Assembly (NCBI GenBank): GCA_035341665.1
Contig: DAOQVR010000001.1
Coordinates: 62,001 to 126,000, forward strand
Source of the DNA: DAOQVR01 sp035341665
GTDB taxonomy: Bacteria; Chloroflexota; Anaerolineae; JAAYZQ01
Length of the DNA stretch: 64,000 nt
Reading direction: 5' to 3'
Position numbers and translations under genes: made by a program. The notes under the pieces are model-generated. The model saw only the letters and a list, made by a program, of their open reading frames with translations, had not been told where the DNA came from and did not search any database. The first letter of the stretch is position 1. Every line of letters starts with the position of its first letter. Below are positions 58,233-64,000 of the stretch, one piece after another.

Positions 58233-58261
58233 ATTATACCAACCCCGCACCGGCCGCGCAA
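58233..58261 (-). promoter_or_regulatory. promoter of the GNAT and hypothetical gene pair
   Basis: On the minus strand: TTGCGC (58256-58261), 17 bp, TATAAT (58233-58238, all six consensus bases) with an extended TGG. The start near 58226 gives a leader of about 14 bases. Confidence 0.75.
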
Positions 58262-58405
58262 GATCGCCCTCCGCCCGCCGGGGGCACTGCCATGCCTGTG
58301 CCCGAAACACGGGCGTTGCGCCCGTCCGCACCACCACAGTGTAGCACCTTGTGCCCGCGTTGCTGGGCCGGGTGCCCGCGCTTGCCCGCCACCGGGGCAC
58401 TTCCA

Positions 58406-58440
58406 TGTCAGAGGCACCCGCCCGGCGGGGGACTCTGACA
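58406..58440 (-). terminator. hairpin after the GTPase-like gene
   Basis: An 8-bp outer stem (TGTCAGAG 58406-58413 with CTCTGACA 58433-58440) enclosing a very GC-rich inner stem (CCCGCC/GGCGGG). It starts nine bases past the stop and probably ends transcription, although no T-run follows. The remaining gap to 58262 has further GTGCCCGCG-type short repeats but no gene. Confidence 0.5.
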
Positions 58441-58448
58441 CAGATCGA

Positions 58449-59768
58449 CTACCGGCCGAACCTGGCCCTGAGGATTTCCTCGAGCGTCGGCTTGCCAATC
58501 ACCTGTAACTCATAGCGGACCCTCTGGTTCGGGCGATGGATGTCAAGGAGTTTGGTGAGATCGATCGGCGTAGCCACGATGACCATGTCGCAGGGAGTCG
58601 CATTGATCGTCTCTTCCAGCTCCGAGATCTGCTTCTCGCCATAGCCCATGGCCGGAAGCACGCAGCCCGTTGTCTGGTACTTGGCGTACGTCTCCAGGAT
58701 GGAGCCGACGGCATACGGTCTCGGGTCCACGATCTCTCGCGCCCCAAAGCGCCGCGCCGCTACATAGCCGGCTCCGTAGGCCATCTCCCCATGTGTCAGG
58801 GTCGGCCCGTCTTCGACCACCAGCACCTTCTGGCCGCGGATCGCCTCGGAGTTGTCTACAAAGATGGGTGATGCAGCCTCGATCACGATGGCGTCCGGGT
58901 TGACCGCTCGCACGCTCTCCCGCACCTGGCTGATATGTGCCAGGTCGGCCGTGTCGATCTTGTTGATGACCACCACGTCGGCCGCGCGCAAGTTGGCCTC
59001 ACCCGGATGGTAGCCCAGCTCGTGCCCCGGACGGTGAGGGTCGGCGATGACGATGTGCAGGTCGGGCCGGTAGAAGGGGAGGTCATTGTTGCCTCCGTCC
59101 CACAATACAATGTCGGCCTCCTGCTCTGCCTGTCGGAGGATGGCCTCATAATCGACCCCTGCGTAGACGACGATGCCGCGGTCGATGTGCGGCTCGTACT
59201 CTTCCCTCTCCTCAATCGTGCACTGGTGCCTGTCCATGTCGTCGTAGCTGGCAAAGCGCTGGACCGCCTGCTTGGCAAGATCCCCGTAGGGCATCGGGTG
59301 CCGGACGGCGACCACCTTGTGCCCCATCCCCTGTAGGGCATCCGCCACGTGACGGGTGGTCTGGCTCTTGCCGCTTCCCGTGCGCACCGCACAGACGGAG
59401 ACGACCGGCTTTGTGCTGCGCACGGCCGTTGTCTTGGTGCCTATCAGGCGAAAGTCGGCTCCCGCCGCCAGAACGGCCGAAGCCTTGTGCATCACGTATT
59501 CGTGCCGCACGTCGGAGTAGGCGAACACGACTTGGTCCACCTCGTGCGTCCGGATCACCTCCAGGAGCTCCGCTTCTGGGAGGATAGGGATGCCTTGCGG
59601 GTAGAGCCGTCCGGCCAGCGCCGTGGGGTACAGCCGGCCTTCGATGTTGGGGATCTGGGTGGCGGTGAAGGCAACCACTTCGAACGCCTCATCCTGCCGA
59701 AAGACTGTGTTAAAGTTGTGAAAGTCGCGCCCAGCGGCGCCCATTATCACGACGCGAGTGCGTGACAT
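58449..59768 (-). CDS. cyclic 2,3-diphosphoglycerate synthetase-like GTPase (COG2403 type)
   Basis: A 439-residue P-loop protein. The first 130 residues form a Rossmann-like domain (RVVIMGAAGRDFHNFNTVFR, YSDVRHEYVM). The P-loop domain has SVCAVRTGSGKSQTTRHV (about 147-164), LWDGGNNDLPF, VVINKIDTADL and VVEDGPTLTHGEMAYGAG. This is the bacterial branch of the cyclic-2,3-diphosphoglycerate-synthetase-like family, usually annotated as GTPase; the archaeal synthetase makes a thermoprotectant. Whether it makes that compound here is open. AAGGAGG is upstream. Confidence 0.85.
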   Translation of the reverse strand: MSRTRVVIMGAAGRDFHNFNTVFRQDEAFEVVAFTATQIPNIEGRLYPTALAGRLYPQGIPILPEAELLEVIRTHEVDQVVFAYSDVRHEYVMHKASAVLAAGADFRLIGTKTTAVRSTKPVVSVCAVRTGSGKSQTTRHVADALQGMGHKVVAVRHPMPYGDLAKQAVQRFASYDDMDRHQCTIEEREEYEPHIDRGIVVYAGVDYEAILRQAEQEADIVLWDGGNNDLPFYRPDLHIVIADPHRPGHELGYHPGEANLRAADVVVINKIDTADLAHISQVRESVRAVNPDAIVIEAASPIFVDNSEAIRGQKVLVVEDGPTLTHGEMAYGAGYVAARRFGAREIVDPRPYAVGSILETYAKYQTTGCVLPAMGYGEKQISELEETINATPCDMVIVATPIDLTKLLDIHRPNQRVRYELQVIGKPTLEEILRARFGR

Positions 59769-59812
59769 GCCGTTGCTCCTCCTTGAACTTCTCTGTTGGT
59801 CTGGTATGATCC

Positions 59813-59843
59813 GGGCGCGCGAGTAGATTGCGCGCCCTCTTTT
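59813..59843 (+). terminator. terminator-like hairpin on the strand opposite to the GTPase leader
   Basis: Perfect 8-bp stem GGGCGCGC (59813-59820) and GCGCGCCC (59830-59837) followed by TCTTTT on the plus strand. A plus-strand promoter-like pair, TTGAAC (59783-59788) and TATGAT (59805-59810, spacer 16), lies just before it. No plus-strand gene ends here. The 108-base gap between tatC and the GTPase gene holds nothing else. Confidence 0.4.
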
Positions 59844-59876
59844 GGGAGGCTGCAGCGATTCTCCGGCAGAAGTCGC

Positions 59877-60635
59877 CTACGGGCTTTCGCCCCCAGTCTT
59901 GCGGCGGGCGACTGCTGCCAGGACAATGCCTAGGCCATAAAGCGCAATGAGCGGCGCCATCACCAGTGCCATGTTGAACGGGTCCACCGTGGGCGTGATC
60001 ATGGCTGCGACTATGGCGATCGCCAGGATGGCAAACCGAAAGTTCTTTGCCAGGAACCGAGCATCGACGATCCCCAGCTTGGCAAGCACAAAGACGAACA
60101 GGGGAAGCTCAAAGGCCACCCCTATCCAAAAGACTAGGCCGGTGACAAAGCTCAGGTACTCGCCGATCGCCCATTTCTGCTCGATCAGGTCGGCCATAAA
60201 GCCCTGCAGAAACGGGATGGCTGACGGAATCGTCAGGAAGTAGGCAAATGCGACGCCTGCCACGAAACAGAGCGTCGCCCCAGGCACAAGCAGCAGCATG
60301 TATCGCTTCTCTGTCTTGGTCAGGGCCGGCATCACAAACGCGCCCACTTGGTATACGATGTAGGGCATCGCGAGCGTCACACCGCAGATGAGGGCGACGC
60401 GCATATAGTTGCCGATCGACTCGGTAGGCTTGAGTGCCTGCGGGAGCGTCTCTCCCAGTGGCGCGATCAGGAAGGCCAGTGCCCTCTTGGCGAACACCAT
60501 GCTGGCGGTGGTTGTCACCAGCAGCGCAATCACCGACCGCAGCAGGCGATCGCGGAGCTCCTTGAGATGCTCCACCACAGACCGTGTCTTGTCCGCGGCC
60601 GTTCCGTCTGCCGCGGGCGCAAAGGCTTCAGGCAC
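59877..60635 (-). CDS. tatC: twin-arginine translocase subunit TatC
   Basis: A 252-residue six-helix membrane protein that recognises twin-arginine signal peptides. HLKELRDRLLRSVIALL is the conserved N-terminal segment, with the KPTE motif as LKPTESIGNYMRVAL and the P.Y.VY motif as MPYIVYQVGAFVMPALTKTEKRY. FELPLFVFVLAKLGIV and ITPTVDPFNM are also typical. GTG 60635 with GGAGGAG upstream overlaps tatB by 8 bases. It is the last gene of fabD-fabG-asp23-nusB-tatB-tatC. Confidence 0.95.
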   Translation of the reverse strand: MPEAFAPAADGTAADKTRSVVEHLKELRDRLLRSVIALLVTTTASMVFAKRALAFLIAPLGETLPQALKPTESIGNYMRVALICGVTLAMPYIVYQVGAFVMPALTKTEKRYMLLLVPGATLCFVAGVAFAYFLTIPSAIPFLQGFMADLIEQKWAIGEYLSFVTGLVFWIGVAFELPLFVFVLAKLGIVDARFLAKNFRFAILAIAIVAAMITPTVDPFNMALVMAPLIALYGLGIVLAAVARRKTGGESP

Positions 60636-61014
60636 CGGGCTCCTCCGCCTTCATGCGCTGGTTCTCGAGGGCCGTCTCTTCCGGGTCCGCCGCGGGGGCG
60701 GCCTTCTCCTCAGCCTGTACCGCACCGTCGGCGCCAACATCCATGGTAGTGGCTTGTGACAGGGCTCGGATGGCATCGCGCGGGAGCGCCTTGAACGCCT
60801 CAGCCGTCTCGCGTACCTCTTGCATAGCAGTGGGCAGCGCCGACAGCTCCGGCCCAAGCTCACGGCTGAGGTTGGCATAGACCCTCTGCAGGTCATGGAC
60901 CACCGCGCCGATCTTCCTGGCAATCTCGGGCAGGCGCTCTGGTCCAAACACGATCAGTGCCAGCAGGAAGATGACAATGATCTCCGTGAGCCCGATGTTG
61001 CCGATGACGTTCAT
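60628..61014 (-). CDS. tatB: Sec-independent translocase TatA/B-type subunit
   Basis: A 128-residue TatA/B-family protein. MNVIGNIGLTEIIVIFLLALIVFGPERLPEIARKIG is the short membrane helix plus FGP hinge. A long amphipathic helix (about 38-80) and a charged low-complexity tail (81-128) follow. Length and the Glu in GLTEI suit TatB rather than TatA, but single-type TatA proteins exist in monoderms. It starts as TAATG overlapping nusB and overlaps tatC. A TatA may be elsewhere. Confidence 0.88.
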   Translation of the reverse strand: MNVIGNIGLTEIIVIFLLALIVFGPERLPEIARKIGAVVHDLQRVYANLSRELGPELSALPTAMQEVRETAEAFKALPRDAIRALSQATTMDVGADGAVQAEEKAAPAADPEETALENQRMKAEEPGA

Positions 61015-61430
61015 TATCTGTCGCCCATTGGCTCCGCCGCTACCAGCGTGCCAAGCACTCCGTTCACAAAGCGGCCAGACGAGTCACCGCCAAAGGTCTT
61101 GGCCAGCTCCACAGCCTCGTTGATGGCGACCTTGACCGGTGTGTCACTGCCGAAAACGATCTCAAAGATGGCGATGCGCAGGATGTTGCGGTCGATGATC
61201 GCTATCTGGTCTACTGGCCACTCAGGCGCGTAGCGGGCGATCAACCCGTCTAGCCTCTCCCGCTGTGCCCGGATGCCTCCCGCCAGCTCCCGGGCAAAGA
61301 CCACACCCGGGTCCGGTAGCTCCATCTCCTCGAGCCGGTGGGTCAGCGCGTCGCCGGCATCATGCCCCGAGCAGTCCATCTCGTAGAGGGCCTGGAGCAC
61401 GGCCACGCGGGCTCGATGCCGGATCTTCAT
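61014..61430 (-). CDS. nusB: transcription antitermination factor NusB
   Basis: A 138-residue all-helical protein that binds boxA RNA with S10 (NusE) in rRNA antitermination. RHRARVAVLQALYEMD starts the family. IDRNILRIAIFEIVF and PVKVAINEAVELAKTFGGDSSGRFVNGVLG are the diagnostic C-terminal segments. It follows the Asp23 gene by 20 bases and overlaps tatB by one base. The asp23-nusB order is common in monoderm bacteria. Confidence 0.95.
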   Translation of the reverse strand: MKIRHRARVAVLQALYEMDCSGHDAGDALTHRLEEMELPDPGVVFARELAGGIRAQRERLDGLIARYAPEWPVDQIAIIDRNILRIAIFEIVFGSDTPVKVAINEAVELAKTFGGDSSGRFVNGVLGTLVAAEPMGDR

Positions 61431-61450
61431 GCGGATGCTGCCTCTGCCCG

Positions 61451-61801
61451 CTACCGCTCAGCCACCGGCTCCAGGACGACGTCCTCCACATGGACGTTGA
61501 CCTCCCTCACAGCTTTGCCGACAATGTCCTCGATGGCGCGCGTGATCTCCCTCTGGACCTCCCGCCCCGTCTGCAGCAGGTCGATGCCCCGGTGCGCTAC
61601 CACGTACACGTCGATTGCCACCTGGTCATCCTCCACGCGAACCTCGACCCCCTGGCCCACCGTCTGAAAGCCCAACAAACGCTTCATGCTTGGCACAGTC
61701 TCGTAGAGGCAGGCAACCCCCGGAACAGTGGCCGCCGCCTTTTGGGCGATCGTGACGAGTACGTTCGGAGCGATCGTCACCTTCCCCAGGTGTTGTTCCA
61801 T
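61451..61801 (-). CDS. Asp23/Gls24 family envelope stress protein
   Basis: A 116-residue Asp23/YloU-type protein. GKVTIAPNVLVTIAQKAAATVPGVACLYE, GVEVRVEDDQVAIDVYVVAHRGIDLLQTGREVQREITRAIEDIVG and REVNVHVEDVVLE trace the family from end to end. In Gram-positives it sits at the membrane and helps with envelope stress, partly by a partner membrane protein. GGAGG is upstream of ATG 61801. The next gene is nusB. Confidence 0.92.
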   Translation of the reverse strand: MEQHLGKVTIAPNVLVTIAQKAAATVPGVACLYETVPSMKRLLGFQTVGQGVEVRVEDDQVAIDVYVVAHRGIDLLQTGREVQREITRAIEDIVGKAVREVNVHVEDVVLEPVAER

Positions 61802-61839
61802 GCAATCCTCCAGTACGCTGCCTGCGCCCCACTCAGGGC

Positions 61840-62604
61840 TCAGGCGATGGCAAGCCCGCCGTCCACTGCCAGAATCTGACCGGTGATGAAACCCGCGCGA
61901 TCAGAGGCCAGGAAAGCGACAGCCTCTGCGATCTCCTGCGCTGTCCCCAGTCGGCCCAGTGGCGTCCGGTCAATCGCCGTCTGTACGAGTTCAGCTGGCA
62001 GGGAGGCCGTGAGGTCGGTGCTGACCAGCCCAGGGGCAATTGCGTTGCACGTGATGCTCCGCGGCCCGAGCTCCTTGGCCACCGTCTTGGTCAGGCCGAT
62101 CAGCCCTGCCTTGGCGGCCGCGTAATTGGCCTGTCCTGGATTGCCTGCCAGTCCGGTAACCGATGTGATGTTAATGATGCGTCCATACCTCTGGCGCATC
62201 ATCTGCCTCGCGGCCGCCTTTATGCAGTTGAAGCTCCCCTTGAGGCTGGTGTCGACGACAATGTCCCAATCCTCTTCAGTCATTCGCATCAGCAGCGTGT
62301 CGCGCGTCGTGCCGGCGTTGTTCACCAGGATGTCGAGCCGCCCGTAGGCTTTGATTGCTCCCTCCACGAGCGACTGCGCCTCCGCCGGCACGCTGACATC
62401 GCCCGCGAACGCGAACGCCTTGCCGCCGGTCTCGAGGACCTGCCGCACTACCTCGTCGGCCGCTCCGGCGTTGCTCCGGTAGTTGACCGCCACGCTCGCT
62501 CCGCCGGCCGCCAGCCTCAGTGCAATGGCCCGGCCAATGCCTCGCGCCGCGCCGGTGACGACAGCCACTTTTCCCTCGAAAGACGGCGCCTCTCCCTGGT
62601 TCAT
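61840..62604 (-). CDS. fabG: 3-oxoacyl-ACP reductase
   Basis: A 254-residue short-chain dehydrogenase for the NADPH-dependent step of fatty acid elongation. TGAARGIGRAIA binds NADPH, NNAG, the catalytic S-Y-K with ITSVTGLAGNPGQANYAAAKAGLIGLTKT, and the C-terminal GFITGQILAVDGGLAI fit FabG. ATG 62604 overlaps the fabD stop by 4 bases, so fabD and fabG are translationally coupled. No acpP is seen between them or before tatC. Confidence 0.95.
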   Translation of the reverse strand: MNQGEAPSFEGKVAVVTGAARGIGRAIALRLAAGGASVAVNYRSNAGAADEVVRQVLETGGKAFAFAGDVSVPAEAQSLVEGAIKAYGRLDILVNNAGTTRDTLLMRMTEEDWDIVVDTSLKGSFNCIKAAARQMMRQRYGRIINITSVTGLAGNPGQANYAAAKAGLIGLTKTVAKELGPRSITCNAIAPGLVSTDLTASLPAELVQTAIDRTPLGRLGTAQEIAEAVAFLASDRAGFITGQILAVDGGLAIA

Positions 62605-63569
62605 GCCTCGATACCCTCTCTCGGCGCATACGAGCGCACCGCCGCGACGTCACCTATGCTGAGCACCTCTGCATCGGGCACGATGCGCTTCACGAGCTTG
62701 CTCAATACATCCTTTGGCCCGATCTCTACATAATGCGAGATTCCCATCGCGGCCATCCGCTCGATCGAGTCGGTCCATCGCACGGGGCAGGTGAGCTGTG
62801 CGACGAGATCCGTGCGGATCGCGTCTGCCGACTCCAGGGGCCCTGCAGCAACGTTCCCGATGATGGGAATCGACGGCTGGTTGACAGGGGTGGCCTGGAC
62901 GGCACGTCGGTAGTCGGCCTCCACACTGGCCATCAGGGGCGAGTGTGCAGCAATCGACACCGCGAGGGGCACGATTCGTCTCGCCCCACGCGCCCGCAGC
63001 AGCACCGTGGCCAAGGCCAGCGCACCGCTATCGCCGGAGATGACGACTTGCTCTGGCGCGTTGTGGTTGGCGATCTGGACCGGCTGGCCCATCTGGAGGG
63101 ATGCCTCCCGGCACGCCTCGTCCACGGCCGCGTCGCTCATCTTCAGAACAGCCGCCATGCCGCCGGGGCTCAATTCGCCAGCACGCCTCATCAGCCGGCC
63201 GCGTTCGCGCGTGAGCCGCAGACCATCCGCAAAGCCCAGCGCACCGGCGGCCGCCAGGGCAGTTAGCTCGCCAAGGCTGTGGCCGGCCACGGCCCCGACT
63301 GATGGCAGGGACCCTTCCGAACGCAGAGCCTGCAGAATCGCCAGGCTTGTGACAAAAAGCGCCGGCTGCGTGAATGCGGTGTCGCTGAGGATCTCTTCCG
63401 GCCCGTCGAAACAGAGGTCAGAGAGCCGGAATCCGAGAATGTCGTCGGCCTGCTCATAGACGGCGCGCGCCGCTGGAAGGACGGCGATCAGGTCCCGGCC
63501 CATGCCCACAAACTGCGAGCCCTGCCCGGGGAATAGGAGTGCGGTCTTGGCCGCCGTCCCGCTCTGCAT
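62601..63569 (-). CDS. fabD: malonyl-CoA:ACP transacylase
   Basis: A 322-residue acyltransferase that loads malonyl onto ACP. LLFPGQGSQFVGMGRDL, the active site GHSLGELTAL (Ser about 99), RGRLMRRA, INHNAPEQVV-type QIANHNAPEQVVISG and the late HYVEIGPKDVLSKL are all present. It starts 16 bases after a truncated acyl-CoA dehydrogenase gene and couples into fabG. Confidence 0.95.
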   Translation of the reverse strand: MQSGTAAKTALLFPGQGSQFVGMGRDLIAVLPAARAVYEQADDILGFRLSDLCFDGPEEILSDTAFTQPALFVTSLAILQALRSEGSLPSVGAVAGHSLGELTALAAAGALGFADGLRLTRERGRLMRRAGELSPGGMAAVLKMSDAAVDEACREASLQMGQPVQIANHNAPEQVVISGDSGALALATVLLRARGARRIVPLAVSIAAHSPLMASVEADYRRAVQATPVNQPSIPIIGNVAAGPLESADAIRTDLVAQLTCPVRWTDSIERMAAMGISHYVEIGPKDVLSKLVKRIVPDAEVLSIGDVAAVRSYAPREGIEA

Positions 63570-63584
63570 CGTAGCCGACCTCGC

Positions 63585-64000
63585 CTATCCGGCTTTGGCC
63601 AACTGCCGGGCGATCACCATGCGCTGGATTTGGTTGGTGCCCTCATAGATCTGTAGAAGCTTGGCGTCTCGCATGAGCTTTTCCACGGGATAGTCGCGCA
63701 TGTAGCCGTACCCGCCGAGTATCTGCACGGCGTTGGTCGTGACCTCCATGGCGGCATCGGAGGCGAAGCACTTGGCCATTGCCGACCGCATCGTGACCCT
63801 TTCTCCTCGGTCGGCCAACCAGGCGGCCTGCCACGTCAGCAAGCGCGCGGCTTCTACCTTCATTGCCATGTCCGCGAGAAGGAAGGAGATGCCCTGGTTG
63901 GAGAGGATAGGGTTGCCAAATTGCTTTCGAGACTTGGCGTACGCAACGGCGTGCTCAAGGGCCGCTCTCGCGACCCCAACGCTCATCGCCGCGACCCCGG
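63585..64000 (-). CDS. acyl-CoA dehydrogenase, 5' end cut off by the window
   Basis: The C-terminal 137 codons of an acyl-CoA dehydrogenase, running off the window edge, so the start at 63986 is not the true start. GVARAALEHAVAYAKSRKQFGNPI, SFLLADMAMKVEAARLLTWQAAW, QILGGYGYMRDYPVEKLMRDAKLLQIYEGTNQIQRMVIARQL give the complete C-terminal helical domain and the catalytic Glu. It is a paralogue of the enzyme at 55803-56948. It may lie upstream in the same operon as fabD. Confidence 0.9.
   Translation of the reverse strand, partial: GVAAMSVGVARAALEHAVAYAKSRKQFGNPILSNQGISFLLADMAMKVEAARLLTWQAAWLADRGERVTMRSAMAKCFASDAAMEVTTNAVQILGGYGYMRDYPVEKLMRDAKLLQIYEGTNQIQRMVIARQLAKAG

Noticed and set aside
58213..58448. 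A small gene or CRISPR-like array in the GC-rich gap with GTGCCCGCG repeats
   Set aside because: The repeats are short and irregular with no fixed spacer length, and no frame shows a ribosome site or motif; it is described as a hairpin and promoter region.

Overview
The window is G+C-rich, gene-dense bacterial chromosome with short intergenic gaps and many 4-base ATGA/GTGA gene overlaps. It has no rRNA, CRISPR array, insertion sequence or prophage that I can see. The gene set suggests an anaerobic, monoderm-type bacterium: a complete division/cell-wall (dcw) cluster, a B12-dependent (class II) ribonucleotide reductase, a 2-oxoacid:ferredoxin oxidoreductase, two cobalamin-type radical SAM enzymes, an Asp23 envelope protein, a long-form hibernation factor and a DUF3786 protein. 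The combination resembles uncultured Chloroflexota (Anaerolineae-like). That is an inference from gene content, not from a phylogenetic marker.

Layout. 1-10.9 kb: a truncated DUF1330 gene, a frame-disrupted flavin-binding gene, a lipoprotein, two glycosyltransferases, a phosphatase, hpf, comF, an orphan Flp-type pilin missed by ordinary gene length cut-offs, a polyprenol-phosphate mannose synthase-like gene, a coiled-coil zinc-ribbon protein behind an attenuator-like leader, and a GlcD/GlcF-like oxidase pair. 10.9-16.7 kb (minus strand): yggT-yggS-pgeF, ydcF, nrdJ and nrdR. 17.0-34.9 kb (minus strand): the dcw cluster, read as mraZ-rsmH-ftsL-ftsI-murF-mraY-murD-ftsW-murG-cvpA-like-murC-murB-ddl-ftsQ-ftsA-ftsZ. 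murE is missing. Transcription can start at an MraZ-box-controlled promoter and at a perfect-consensus promoter before ftsL.

35-40.4 kb: tRNA-Ser(GGA), a DUF3786 gene, two radical SAM genes, yraN and miaA. 40.4-45.1 kb (minus): a homocysteine methyltransferase-like gene, korA-korB and an Ldh-family dehydrogenase. 45.2-55.1 kb (plus): a degenerate DNA-methylase-like protein of unknown role, a DJ-1/PfpI protein, a corrinoid adenosyltransferase, endonuclease IV, an M20 hydrolase, a polyprenol-kinase-like membrane protein, a double Nudix/zinc-ribbon protein, a small secreted protein and a GH13 enzyme. 55.1-64 kb (minus): AMMECR1, an acyl-CoA dehydrogenase, a hypothetical gene with a GNAT acetyltransferase, a cyclic-2,3-diphosphoglycerate-synthetase-like GTPase, then fabD-fabG-asp23-nusB-tatB-tatC behind a second, cut-off acyl-CoA dehydrogenase.

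Promoters look like sigma-70/A sites (TTGNNN, 17 bp, TANNNT) and often carry an extended TGC or TGG before the -10. Several place the predicted start site at or next to the ATG, which implies leaderless mRNAs. The most unusual protein is the 780-residue methylase-like one at 45260-47602. The most unusual non-coding signals are the leader at 7295-7428, the promoter/leader at 33181-33369 and the repeat cluster at 52725-52795.
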